A stretch of DNA of 64,000 bases from Candidatus Poseidoniaceae archaeon (GTDB lineage Archaea; Thermoplasmatota; Poseidoniia; Poseidoniales; Poseidoniaceae): contig JAOMTZ010000009.1 in NCBI GenBank assembly GCA_028356125.1, positions 1 through 64,000 on the forward strand. The letters are read 5' to 3'. Made by a program: the position numbers and the translations under genes. Below, piece after piece: positions 52,157 through 61,482 of this stretch (positions are counted from its first letter, which is position 1; each line of letters begins with the position of its first letter). The notes beneath the pieces were generated by a model. It was given only the letters and a program-made list of their open reading frames with translations, was not told the origin of the DNA and ran no database searches.

Positions 52157-55102
52157 TCAAGCGTCTCCAAAGCCGCCCAGACCGCCTTCTTTTTCGGAAC
52201 CACGCATAACGTAAATCGCAGCACCGGCAATAACTAGAATGCCTAATCCTGCTAGTGCTATGTATGTCAAGATATTACTTGGTGATTCATTAGCTAATGA
52301 TGAACTACCAGGCTCTTGTAATACAATTGGTACAGATTCTGAAGGACTCTGTGAACCATACTTATCCATTGCTTTCACAATAAGTTCGTGTGTTCCCAAA
52401 GCGATATGACTCTTCACCGTGAATTCTTTCGAGTATGTGCCGTCGCCATTAGAACTCATTGTGTACCAAGTTTCGGACTTACCAGGTGGTGCTAAATTAC
52501 CTAACTTTACTCTGACCCAATTCAAACCGTCATAGTCAGAAACTGATATGGTAAGGGTATACTCGACATCATCATCACCAACTTCAATGACTCTGATTTC
52601 ACCTATGTCGAAGAATGGAGGTTCATTCAATACGGTGACAGTTACATCTTCATCATTTCCAGATTCTATATGATATTGCCCTGAAACAATTGTCCTTTCA
52701 ACAATTATTGATGAATTAAATTCATCGACCATTCGAATCTTCAGCAAATGTTCCCCTGGACTCATCCCAGAGGGAACTAAGATCTCTCCGATCCAGATAT
52801 CTCCAACTCGATTAAGTGGAGATAATTCCCCTCCATGTGTACGCATGTCTATCGATACTTCAGATACTCCATGACCATCGTAAACCTCAGCATTTACAAT
52901 TAGCATGTCACCTCTTGAAATGATTGAAGGGGCTAATTCAATAGAAATTAGCCTTGGAGGTTGATTTAGTACTGTAATGTTGGCAGAATCATTATCTGTC
53001 GCATCAAAAGCATCAGTCACTGTAACATTTATCGGTAATTCGCCCAATTCTAAACCGGGAACCGTGATTTCTGCAGTCCAGATGTCATCACCAATAATTC
53101 GGTCTCCATTCAGACCTTTATCGTTCAGAGTTACATCGCCTATCATTCCTACGGATTCAGCTTCTGCAGTAACCGATACGATATTGAAATCTACATCTGA
53201 AACAGTCACTTCGATGTAACCGGGCGCTCCTCCTTCATTGGTTACAACCCCTTGAGCTAGTGTGATCAAGTCAATACTTGGTTCGTGGTTATCATGAATA
53301 GAGATGATTGAGGGAGATAGAACTCTGCTTACAGATTGGTTTTCAGTAAGGTTGACTAATTCACTATCTTCGCCAAATTCTACCTGTAAACTACGATTAA
53401 TTTGAACATTCAAGCCAGACAACGGTCCATCATTAATCAGATTACCATTTGCAGTTCCTTCAACTCCATTCGAATAAGTTCCTGACCAAGCGACGGTATC
53501 CACTAAATGTCCATCCATCTGTACAGTCTGAGAATCACCGGCGGTTACAGTTAGCGATATTCCTTCTTGTAGGTCTAGAAGGAACACATCGCCAGTCATT
53601 GTATCGACAGGGGAGAATCCGGATTCTCTGTTAATGTTGACATCCCCTATTCCTTCTTCGACTTCTGGAGCTTCTGGAGAGTTTTGGATTGGAGAGTTCG
53701 CGTGAATTTCATCGCCGCTGCTAGGGTCTGGTCCTGTTTGACTCCAAACCGTTCTAATCGTACGATTATCCCAGTCTGATTGCTTAGCATCATAGGACCA
53801 GGATTCATTGTGATTTGCTCCAGCCCCTAAGTCGGAATTTGGTAGTGCAGCAATCCCGGTAATGTTGAACCAGTCTTCTTGATGTACAATTATTACATCG
53901 AATAAGGAACCGGTATCATTCGCTTGAGTTGTAGTGTCCTCAATGGTTCTTACAACACCGAAGTTTCCTTGAGCATCCCCTGTGATGATGCCATCGACAT
54001 GAAGGTCGTCAACGGTTACCATGCCATTTTCTTGCTCTTGATGGAAGTCATGTATTGTTCCGTTAATTTGAACACTAGCATTTTCGTCATTCCCTGAGAA
54101 ACCAAATGTTCCATGGCCAATCATTTTGTTGAAATGTCCGACTCTGACTCCATCTTCCCACCTTTCTAGGGATTCGAAGGAGTCCAATGAAATATCCATC
54201 CTAGTATCATTATCTTCAACAATTAAGTCAGCAGTTGCTTCAAATTGTGTATGCGACAAACGCCTGGTTCCATTTGAATCCCAAGTTTCGATTAACAGAA
54301 CAGCCAAATCGCCATCCAAGTTCATCATTTCATCATCTTGGTCTGAAATTACAGATATTGTCCCATTAGCTTCAAGCCTGAATCTTTCGTCGATTATTCC
54401 ATTTACCATTGATCGATTAATCCAAGCATCACTAACTGTGCCTTCAATGCCGACTGCATCTTCCTCCCCATTGTTGGTCACTTCGATTATTCCGCTACCT
54501 CTGGCATCGAATAACTGTGAAGTCATAATTCCATCAACAGTAGTTTCATTTTTCCAAACAGAGTCCAAATCCAGCATCAACGATAATCCGTTGTCTGCTG
54601 TGTTTGAAACGACCTGCAGGCTTCCGTTGCCCATTTCCCAAGAATCTAATGTACTCCCCACACGCTGTTGCCATCCTTGGCCATCAAATATGAAGATGTA
54701 TTTCTGAGTTCCATTTTCATTTTCCCATTGCTGATTCATTTCCCAATGCGAATCGCGGGTTACTTCGTGGTCAGCTAATGGTTGTCCCCACAGGCCTACG
54801 GTGACAGTGCGTGTGACGGAGCCAGCGTCAACAGTAATTGTGTCTCCGTGAGATAATGTAGTGTTCAAAACAATACGTAGATCTTCTCCAGTCGTATCGT
54901 AAGTCAATCCAACATCTAACGGTACTCCGTCATGAACATGTGTCACACTAACTTCGGAGATGTTAACCTCGCCAGTTAATACGTAAGCGTGATCACCAGT
55001 CCAGTCTACATTTACGGTTACTGGGGTGGTTTCATCAGCATTTGCTAAAGGAACCAAAGAGGTCAAAAAAAGCAGAATCAGCAGTATAGCCCTTGCCTTC
55101 AT
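52157..55102 (-). CDS. large membrane-anchored surface protein (981 aa)
   Basis: Signal peptide MKARAILLILLFLTSLVPLANA, a long Asn/Asp/Ser-rich beta-strand region with many sequons, then Ig/cadherin-like units after ~610 (SIDLITLAQGVVTNEGGAPGYIEVTVSDVD, INVTVTDAFDATDNDSANITVLN, TISVSDYDGLNWVRVKL). A C-terminal helix (LTYIALAGLGILVIAGAAIYVM) with SEKEGGLGG outside or inside closes the protein. No catalytic motif is seen. The middle repeats of WxNGT/DGxMxS phrases suggest a repetitive adhesin. Convergent with the GNAT/tRNA region. Confidence 0.75.
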   Translation of the reverse strand: MKARAILLILLFLTSLVPLANADETTPVTVNVDWTGDHAYVLTGEVNISEVSVTHVHDGVPLDVGLTYDTTGEDLRIVLNTTLSHGDTITVDAGSVTRTVTVGLWGQPLADHEVTRDSHWEMNQQWENENGTQKYIFIFDGQGWQQRVGSTLDSWEMGNGSLQVVSNTADNGLSLMLDLDSVWKNETTVDGIMTSQLFDARGSGIIEVTNNGEEDAVGIEGTVSDAWINRSMVNGIIDERFRLEANGTISVISDQDDEMMNLDGDLAVLLIETWDSNGTRRLSHTQFEATADLIVEDNDTRMDISLDSFESLERWEDGVRVGHFNKMIGHGTFGFSGNDENASVQINGTIHDFHQEQENGMVTVDDLHVDGIITGDAQGNFGVVRTIEDTTTQANDTGSLFDVIIVHQEDWFNITGIAALPNSDLGAGANHNESWSYDAKQSDWDNRTIRTVWSQTGPDPSSGDEIHANSPIQNSPEAPEVEEGIGDVNINRESGFSPVDTMTGDVFLLDLQEGISLTVTAGDSQTVQMDGHLVDTVAWSGTYSNGVEGTANGNLINDGPLSGLNVQINRSLQVEFGEDSELVNLTENQSVSRVLSPSIISIHDNHEPSIDLITLAQGVVTNEGGAPGYIEVTVSDVDFNIVSVTAEAESVGMIGDVTLNDKGLNGDRIIGDDIWTAEITVPGLELGELPINVTVTDAFDATDNDSANITVLNQPPRLISIELAPSIISRGDMLIVNAEVYDGHGVSEVSIDMRTHGGELSPLNRVGDIWIGEILVPSGMSPGEHLLKIRMVDEFNSSIIVERTIVSGQYHIESGNDEDVTVTVLNEPPFFDIGEIRVIEVGDDDVEYTLTISVSDYDGLNWVRVKLGNLAPPGKSETWYTMSSNGDGTYSKEFTVKSHIALGTHELIVKAMDKYGSQSPSESVPIVLQEPGSSSLANESPSNILTYIALAGLGILVIAGAAIYVMRGSEKEGGLGGFGDA

Positions 55103-55147
55103 GCACTGTCGTACACATGCTACTCTTCAAGACTTATGGGTTATTGA

Positions 55148-55570
55148 TTAGCCCCAATGGTCTGAAGTGAATGCATTTGGATTGACTGGTTTGTCACCTT
55201 CTCGCATCCAAATACTTCCTGCATCGCCATAGACGTCACCGAATGGATCAACTTCAACGACCTCAACTTCACGGTTCATGTAAGCCTCTACACGCTCGCG
55301 AAGTTCAGGCTTAAAGCGCCAGTAGTGAATCCTCCATTCTCTACCATCCCAGAGGGTGGTTTCTTCAGATTCAGTTGTTAGAAGATCATAATCTTGGAAC
55401 ATGTAAAACAGGTTGCGGTCAGTTGGTTCTAAGGCGTTATCAATGATACGATCGTAGAATCCGAAGAACCCGAGAGCGTGTTCTGCCATGCCACAAGCTA
55501 CTTCCGGATCCATCTCCATATCGATATGCTGTCGTATAGCTTCAGTTAGTTCTGCCATTGTCATTCCCAT
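55148..55570 (-). CDS. DUF6015 family protein
   Basis: 140 residues. Strongly patterned sequence: LTEAIRQHIDMEM...AEHALGFFGFYDRIIDNALEPTDRNLFYMFQDYDLLTTESEETTLWDGREWRIHYWRF. This matches, from memory, the euryarchaeal DUF6015 family: an N-terminal helical half and a C-terminal winged-helix-like half. Function is unknown; it is soluble. GGTGATATC precedes the ATG at 55570. It is divergent from the polyamine operon with a ~143-bp shared gap. Confidence 0.72.
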   Translation of the reverse strand: MGMTMAELTEAIRQHIDMEMDPEVACGMAEHALGFFGFYDRIIDNALEPTDRNLFYMFQDYDLLTTESEETTLWDGREWRIHYWRFKPELRERVEAYMNREVEVVEVDPFGDVYGDAGSIWMREGDKPVNPNAFTSDHWG

Positions 55571-55713
55571 GATATCACCGCCGCTCCGGAGTAAATGTCG
55601 GCCAACTTTACTCCGCTGCGTAGTAATATGTATAGGTCGAAGTCCCTAATTAACCCAGCGACGATTTTCGTCCAATCGAGTACTTCAAAGGGGAAATATG
55701 TCCCGCAAGGAAC

Positions 55714-56604
55714 ATGGATGAGCAATTCGCCGAGGGTAGTTTCCTCGGCCTGCCCGATTTAGGAGGTAATGCAGACATCCTAATTTCGCCAGTTCCTTAT
55801 GAACTTACCACTTCTTACGGACAAGGGACTGCAAGAGGGCCAGCCGCTTGTATAGAGGCCTCCGGGCAAGTTGAATTATTCGATGAATTACTCGGAGAAG
55901 AGTTACCTGCAGGTGCAGTAATTCGAACTGTTGAACCATGGGATGGCGAAGGAGATACTCTGCAAGAGCAACTGAATGGAATTGGTGAATACGCATCCAA
56001 GCAATACTCAAACGGTGGTTTTCCTATATTCTTAGGCGGAGAACATGGTATACTTCCAGGAATACTTCGAGGTTGTCCTGAGAAAGTATCTTTGATACAG
56101 ATAGATGCTCATGCGGACTTAAGGGACGAATTAGATGGTGAGCCATATTCACATGCCTGTGCTATTGCTCGTTCACTCGATGAAGGTGCCATAAGCGTAC
56201 ACCAAGTTGGAATTCGTGCCTATTGCCGCCAAGAAGCAGACTACATTGAGAATGACGATCGTGTCAATACCTGGTTTGCTCGTGATGTGATGAGTCCATG
56301 TACTGGTGCCAAGGCTTGGACTGAATGGTTGGAAGCGATTGCTAAAATCGATGGTCCGGTTCATTTGACAATCGATATAGATGGATTGGATGGTTCTCTT
56401 GTTCCGGCAACTGGAACTCCAGTGCCTGGCGGGCTTTCTTTCTGGCATGTTGTTCAAACTATTGAAACAGCATTTGCTAACTGCGATATCATTAGTGCTG
56501 ATGTTAATGAGATTGTACCCGAAGAGGGAACGCCACTTACTCAATTTACTGCTGCCATGATTGCAACCAAGATTGCCGCAGCAAGAATTGCTAGCAGGAG
56601 ATGA
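55714..56604 (+). CDS. speB: agmatinase (arginase/ureohydrolase family)
   Basis: 296 residues. Dimanganese ligands are complete: GGEHGI (His), DAHADLRD (D-x-H-x-D), and DIDGLD (D-x-D). Family motifs SHACAIARSL and GGLSFW are also present. Agmatinase-type length and sequence favour agmatine to putrescine plus urea over arginase; in archaea the true substrate can be N1-aminopropylagmatine. AAGGA sits before the ATG. The next gene begins 4 bp after its stop and carries SpeD, so the pair is a polyamine operon. Confidence 0.9.
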   Translation: MDEQFAEGSFLGLPDLGGNADILISPVPYELTTSYGQGTARGPAACIEASGQVELFDELLGEELPAGAVIRTVEPWDGEGDTLQEQLNGIGEYASKQYSNGGFPIFLGGEHGILPGILRGCPEKVSLIQIDAHADLRDELDGEPYSHACAIARSLDEGAISVHQVGIRAYCRQEADYIENDDRVNTWFARDVMSPCTGAKAWTEWLEAIAKIDGPVHLTIDIDGLDGSLVPATGTPVPGGLSFWHVVQTIETAFANCDIISADVNEIVPEEGTPLTQFTAAMIATKIAAARIASRR

Positions 56605-56608
56605 TACA

Positions 56609-57904
56609 ATGGCACACGGCGCACACATCATGCTAGATTGTACAGGCGCTGTAGGCGTTGAGGGATCATGGATGCTGTCTTTGATGGAGAAGGCAGTCGA
56701 TTCTTCAGGTGCACGCAGGGTACATTCACACAACGAAGATTTCGACGGTAGCGTCTCACCTCTTGGTTTTGCTTCAGTAGTATTACTTGATGAAAGTCAC
56801 GTTAGTGCGCACTGCTACTCAGAAAGAGGATGGCTTGCAATAGATGCTTTTACCTGTGGTGGAACCGACCCTGCAAGGATTATCGAGGTAATAGAAAAAG
56901 AGTTGAAGCAATCTTATCCTGAAATTAAAATCAACAAAAGAAAACGCGTAGAACGGTTCCTAACAGAGCCGGCCAATGGGGGAGTCCGTGGATTCGTAGA
57001 TCGCCATTTCAATCACTTCAATGCCGGTGCATTACGTGATTGTGCTCAATCCCTTGACAACTTTTTGACAAATGGGGGCAGACTGATGGTAACTCTTGCA
57101 GGTGCAATGAGTACGGCTGAAATCGGATGTTCACTCGCTCCAATGATAAGAGCAGGGAAGATCCATGCAATCACTTGTACTGGCGCTAACCTTGAGGAAG
57201 ATGTGTTCAATCTTGTAGCGCATTCGCACTACAGAAGAATCCCCGGGTGGAGGAACCTTAGCGAAGATGACGAAGCCAACTTACACTCAGAGGGATACAA
57301 TCGTGTCACAGATACTTGTATTCCCGAAGAAGAAGCAATCCGCCATATCGAGGATAAAATTCTGAAACAGTGGCAAAGTGGCCCTGCATTCCCGCATGAA
57401 CATTTGATGTCTATTCTAGATGACTTAGATGCCGATATTCCCCGCACCGACTCTTGGTTAATCGCTGCAAGAGATGCCGGTATACCGGTTTATGTCCCTG
57501 GTTGGGAAGATTCCACCCTTGGCAACATTTTTGCGGCACATTGTATCAAAGGTGATGTTAAACAGAGCGCAGTCAAAGGCGGAATCGACTACATGATGCA
57601 CTTAGCGGATTGGTACATGAATGCTGAACATCCAATTGGCTTCTTACAGATAGGGGGAGGAATAGCAGGAGATTTCCCAATATGCGTTGTACCAATGCTT
57701 AGGCAAGACATGCAAGAGAAAGCTCCACTCTGGGGTTGGTTTGCTCAAATCTCAGAATCAACAGCATCCTATGGAGGATACTCTGGGGCTCCTCCAAGTG
57801 AGAAGATAACTTGGGGCAAATTATCCCCGAGTACACCGATGCATATGATCGAATCAGACGCAACAATCGTTGCACCTATATTGTTTTCATACATTCTAAA
57901 CTAA
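56609..57904 (+). CDS. bifunctional S-adenosylmethionine decarboxylase - deoxyhypusine synthase-family fusion
   Basis: A 431-residue single frame, start ATG 56609 behind AGGAG. Residues 1-~115 are a class 1B AdoMet decarboxylase: the self-cleavage pair Glu62-Ser63 in DESHVSAH, His68 and Cys83 in FTCGG lie at the same numbers I recall for the Thermotoga maritima enzyme, so it should form the pyruvoyl cofactor. Residues ~120-431 are a deoxyhypusine synthase (DHS)-family domain with NHFNAGALRD, TCTGANLEEDVFN, PGWEDSTLGN, GGGIAGDF and the Lys404 region EKITWGKL. The DHS-like variant motif YGGYSGA, instead of DGSDSGA, leaves open whether it makes hypusine or another aminobutyl product. The chain would be split at 62/63, so the DHS half would begin with the pyruvoyl alpha chain. 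Confidence 0.85.
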   Translation: MAHGAHIMLDCTGAVGVEGSWMLSLMEKAVDSSGARRVHSHNEDFDGSVSPLGFASVVLLDESHVSAHCYSERGWLAIDAFTCGGTDPARIIEVIEKELKQSYPEIKINKRKRVERFLTEPANGGVRGFVDRHFNHFNAGALRDCAQSLDNFLTNGGRLMVTLAGAMSTAEIGCSLAPMIRAGKIHAITCTGANLEEDVFNLVAHSHYRRIPGWRNLSEDDEANLHSEGYNRVTDTCIPEEEAIRHIEDKILKQWQSGPAFPHEHLMSILDDLDADIPRTDSWLIAARDAGIPVYVPGWEDSTLGNIFAAHCIKGDVKQSAVKGGIDYMMHLADWYMNAEHPIGFLQIGGGIAGDFPICVVPMLRQDMQEKAPLWGWFAQISESTASYGGYSGAPPSEKITWGKLSPSTPMHMIESDATIVAPILFSYILN

Positions 57905-59010
57905 GCAACTTGTCTGTGTTTTCCCATTCCTGCAACTGAGATGGCGATATAGACGAATGAATATATCATGGTAAGCCACCAAATCATTCCAAGACCATAT
58001 GAATAATCTTCTGGCTCCTCCCAATTATCATCTAACCTGAATAAATGATTGAAATCAGGAATAATTAGCCAGTAAAGAATTAGTCCAAAGACTACTAACG
58101 TCGCCATAATCGCACTTAACATATTTTCATACATAGTAATCTTAGTTAACAGATTATTTTCGCTTTCAATAATACCAATGTGTTGTAACAGTAGAAGCGT
58201 CTTAATCGAAAATATAAGCAAAAAGAATAGGAGTGAAATTAGCATGACGATTTCGATTAAAGTACCTCCATTATCCCAACTATTGTACCAATCATGGACC
58301 TCTCCTAGTAGCTCTAAATCCTCCTCACATTGATCTTGAAATTCCTTCTCATCTTCTGCATCTCCCCATCCGTCCCATTCTTCACAATACTCTTCTTTAG
58401 ATTCTATTTGTTGATTAGCTTCAATTACCATATTGCCATAATTCTGACCAGAATATCTTACCCTTTCATACTCTTCACCATCGGTATTCCCCCAACAGCC
58501 ATCATTTTTTGTGTCAGTTACAGACTTTGTAAGCACTGCAGAAGTTCCAAAACTCCATTCTTGTCCCGAACCTGTGCCTTCTGAAAGTTCGCATTCTCGA
58601 ATATATTCTGCATCGTATTCTTCCCATGAATCTGCAGTGTACCATTTATCAGAATTCAATCCAGTAAATATCAACATTAGCATAGCGAATGTAGCGAATA
58701 AAGAAGAGACTTGAATCCCTCCATATCTCAGAGTATCCATTTGTTTATCTCTTGTAGTCTGGCTTTTTCGTTCAAAAAGTTTGGTTTTTGAATCTAATGC
58801 TTTGGTCCTGGATTTATTTTCTTTAGTATTGGTAATTTTAGAATTAGTACTAACTTTGGAATCAGTATTTAGTTTCCTCTTCTTCCTTTTCATCCTAGGA
58901 GCTTCCCCCCATTGGTATTCATTTTGACAATATGGGCATTCGAAGAGCCCGTGAGCTCCGTCATCCATCTCCAAGTCCTCATTACAATGCGGACATTCAA
59001 TGACTACCAT
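57901..59010 (-). CDS. zinc-ribbon four-helix membrane protein (paralogue 1)
   Basis: 369 residues. The N-terminal zinc ribbon CPHC...CPYC (5-33) is followed by a very basic linker (~38-95), then helices at about 102-124, 240-264, 290-312 and 340-362. A large extracellular loop (~125-238) between helices 1 and 2 is acidic with several Cys (CEL, GCWG, YCEEW, DQCEE). This claudin-like layout repeats in the next gene at 59142. No family recognised. It overlaps the end of the DHS gene by 4 bp in convergent orientation. The promoter is conserved with its paralogues. Confidence 0.75.
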   Translation of the reverse strand: MVVIECPHCNEDLEMDDGAHGLFECPYCQNEYQWGEAPRMKRKKRKLNTDSKVSTNSKITNTKENKSRTKALDSKTKLFERKSQTTRDKQMDTLRYGGIQVSSLFATFAMLMLIFTGLNSDKWYTADSWEEYDAEYIRECELSEGTGSGQEWSFGTSAVLTKSVTDTKNDGCWGNTDGEEYERVRYSGQNYGNMVIEANQQIESKEEYCEEWDGWGDAEDEKEFQDQCEEDLELLGEVHDWYNSWDNGGTLIEIVMLISLLFFLLIFSIKTLLLLQHIGIIESENNLLTKITMYENMLSAIMATLVVFGLILYWLIIPDFNHLFRLDDNWEEPEDYSYGLGMIWWLTMIYSFVYIAISVAGMGKHRQVA

Positions 59011-59030
59011 GTTTCGGATTAATCGATATG

Positions 59031-59052
59031 GGATATAAAATCTGTCCCGGCA
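59031..59052 (-). promoter_or_regulatory. promoter of zinc-ribbon paralogue 1
   Basis: On the minus strand: gccgggacagattttatatc, 28 nt before the ATG (TATA-like ttatat). It aligns base for base with the element before the gene at 59960, and partly with that before 5061. Spacing implies leaderless transcription. Confidence 0.6.
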
Positions 59053-59141
59053 TTCAGGGAAAATAAAAATTCGAGTAAGGTCTAATTCTCCACTTGTTAA
59101 ATGTATTAATTAATTGAAAGTTATCTTGTATACAGTTCAAG

Positions 59142-59960
59142 TTAATACATCGAAGTTATTTTTTTGATTGGAATGACGAGTGACCCTAGTGTGAATACAA
59201 ACATTGTCCACCACATTGACCCTAAACCACTAGAAATCTCACTGCTTGGAATCATTGGATTATCAGTTAATCCGGGGCAGATGATTGCAAATATCAGGCA
59301 CCCTAAAACCAACATTACAGCAGTGGCAATCGAACAAACAAGGTCTAATGGCGATAGTCTTCTCAACAATTCCTCCGACAAATATACTTTCTCAAACGCC
59401 TCTAGAATAACGGCCCCTTTGATGCATAACAAGGCTATCGATGAAAGCAGAGCCAGGATTAAGAAAATCTTCATTGTAAAACCTGAGCTATCCCATGATC
59501 CATACCAATCTGCTTTTTCCTTCATCAGATCACATTGGTCTGAATCGGCCATTTCGCACATTTCCTTTCCTGAATCAGCATTTTTATTGTTCATTTCTTC
59601 CAACGATTCATAATCTCCATCTTCAGCATAACCAATAGCGTTCCCCTCGACAGTCGTCTCGACTTCAGAAAGGCCAAATCTAGAGTCAACCTCGAGGTCA
59701 AATTCTGAATATGTTTCAGTTATTGAATACCATGAGGTAGATCCGAGTCCTACAATTATGATAATTAGGAGCAATAGCGAGTATGCCGCCGCTACTATAT
59801 CCTCAACATTAAATGAATGTGAGTAATTGCCATCCATGGTATCGTCGGATTCTTCACCCCATTCATATTCCATCTCACAATGAGGGCATTCGAATATGCC
59901 GAACGAATCATCATCCATCTCCACCTCTTCATCGCAGTGTGGGCATTCGATTTCCACCAT
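59142..59960 (-). CDS. zinc-ribbon four-helix membrane protein (paralogue 2)
   Basis: 272 residues from the ATG at 59960 (MVEIECPHCDEEVEMDDDSFG); an upstream extension to 60035 covers the promoter and is rejected. N-terminal ribbon CPHC...CPHC, acidic linker, then four helices (~47-70, ~162-186, ~208-232, ~248-268) with an acidic outer loop (~72-160) carrying MCEMADSDQC. Same plan as its neighbour but with a short acidic instead of a long basic linker. The tandem arrangement suggests local duplication and divergence. The role could be membrane sensing or scaffold assembly; not known. Confidence 0.75.
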   Translation of the reverse strand: MVEIECPHCDEEVEMDDDSFGIFECPHCEMEYEWGEESDDTMDGNYSHSFNVEDIVAAAYSLLLLIIIIVGLGSTSWYSITETYSEFDLEVDSRFGLSEVETTVEGNAIGYAEDGDYESLEEMNNKNADSGKEMCEMADSDQCDLMKEKADWYGSWDSSGFTMKIFLILALLSSIALLCIKGAVILEAFEKVYLSEELLRRLSPLDLVCSIATAVMLVLGCLIFAIICPGLTDNPMIPSSEISSGLGSMWWTMFVFTLGSLVIPIKKITSMY

Positions 59961-59980
59961 GACCCGAACTAATACAGATG

Positions 59981-60003
59981 TGATATAATATCTATCCCGG
60001 CAA
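59981..60003 (-). promoter_or_regulatory. promoter of zinc-ribbon paralogue 2
   Basis: Minus strand: gccgggatagatattatatc, TATA-like element 28 nt before the ATG at 59960. It differs from the paralogue-1 promoter at only about two positions over 20, while the genes themselves have diverged, so the promoter is selectively kept. Confidence 0.6.
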
Positions 60004-60052
60004 TGAAGAAAATCATAGTCAGGTTGATGACTCAACGACTCTTGGAGGGTTT

Positions 60053-61426
60053 ATGCGCGGACTGGCAGTGTTCCTTGCGGTACTTGTTGTTCTGCCGGCT
60101 CTGGCCAGTGCAGAACAAGCATGGCCAGGTGAACCAATAGACAACCACGTACACATGTCATGGGCTGCCCTCACGCTTGAAGTGAATGAGTGGGCAGACG
60201 ATTATCCTGAGATTGTAGATCTGGCGGATATTGGCGATTCTGAATTAGGAAAGACCCTTTGGGTAGTAAGAATATCTGATTGGTCAATGGAAACTAAAGA
60301 AAATGGTGAAGCCAAAGAAATCGTCTACATCGATGGAGGACACCATGGTAACGAATATCTGGGTACATCATTGGCATGGCTTTCTGCTAAATGGTACATC
60401 AACGGCTGGAATGACGGTAATGAAGAGGCAGTTCGAGTGTTGCAGAACTCTGAAATCCATGTTCTAATTATGCTAAACCCAGATGGAAATGACATCGACA
60501 CTAGATGGAATATCAATCAGGTTGATTTGAATAGAAACTATGACCACTATTGGAATACTTGCCCTACTACTCAGCCTGGAAGTAGTGCATTCAGTGAATC
60601 GGAAACTAGTTCAAATTCGAATTACATGAATACCGTAGTTCCAGACGCAGACCTTTACGTTACTATGCATACTGGAGTTTGGATAATGCTCTATCCCTGG
60701 GGCAAATGGCCAGAACAACCCGCTGACTGGGAATTATTTCATGGAATCAGAGATGAAGTTCAAGCAAATATATCAGAAATTCCGATTCAAAATGCGAATC
60801 AAGGATTGTACCCAAATTGTGGTACTAGTCGAGACTATGGATATGGAGTGATGGGCTTCCCAACTTTCACATTCGAGACTGATGATGAACAATTTGTCCC
60901 TGGTTCGTTTGAATCACTAGATGAACGATTAGAAGAAGAAATGGATGTTATGAGATATCTAATTGACAATGTTTGGTATTGGAGGGCTCGCTTAGTTCTA
61001 GATGCTTTTACTCTCGATGATGATGAAGTTACATTCACGGTTAGCAATCTAGGTCACGCCAGTACTAGAAATGCAACTTTACAATATGTAAATGGTGATG
61101 ATATTCTATGGCAGTCAAGTAATTTCACAGCCAATGCTAGCGGTTCAACCACTGTTACAAGCTCTGGTTTTGACTACAAAGGCGGAGAATGGAGATTATC
61201 GTACCAGAAGAGAGTGATAAATTCATCAACATGGGTTAACGAAAGTGTGGATGTTGGCGACTACGAGGTTGGATTCCTTGCTCAATCCTTGGCTACCATG
61301 GTTTGGGCATTACAAATCGGCGCTATACCGCTAGTTGTTATTTGCTTCTCATTCTGGTGGTCACGAGAAGAAAAACCGTTTACTATGGATGAAGAAATTC
61401 CATTGGATGCTGAACTGATAGATTGA
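60053..61426 (+). CDS. exported M14 zinc carboxypeptidase
   Basis: 457 residues. Signal peptide MRGLAVFLAVLVVLPALASA. Catalytic domain ~25-310 with zinc ligands H and E in GGHHGNEY and H in VTMHTGV, substrate-binding LNPDGND...DLNRNYDHYW, and the general base Glu in FTFETDDE. An Ig-like C-terminal domain (~320-420) is followed by a membrane helix (AQSLATMVWALQIGAIPLVVICFSFWW). It trims C-terminal residues from extracellular peptides at the cell surface. The M17 aminopeptidase follows almost at once, suggesting stepwise peptide use. Confidence 0.9.
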   Translation: MRGLAVFLAVLVVLPALASAEQAWPGEPIDNHVHMSWAALTLEVNEWADDYPEIVDLADIGDSELGKTLWVVRISDWSMETKENGEAKEIVYIDGGHHGNEYLGTSLAWLSAKWYINGWNDGNEEAVRVLQNSEIHVLIMLNPDGNDIDTRWNINQVDLNRNYDHYWNTCPTTQPGSSAFSESETSSNSNYMNTVVPDADLYVTMHTGVWIMLYPWGKWPEQPADWELFHGIRDEVQANISEIPIQNANQGLYPNCGTSRDYGYGVMGFPTFTFETDDEQFVPGSFESLDERLEEEMDVMRYLIDNVWYWRARLVLDAFTLDDDEVTFTVSNLGHASTRNATLQYVNGDDILWQSSNFTANASGSTTVTSSGFDYKGGEWRLSYQKRVINSSTWVNESVDVGDYEVGFLAQSLATMVWALQIGAIPLVVICFSFWWSREEKPFTMDEEIPLDAELID

Positions 61427-61482
61427 GCCGTACCGTGCACATCTTCAAGAACAAAGCACCATTCCCACGAATAGGTGAGCCA

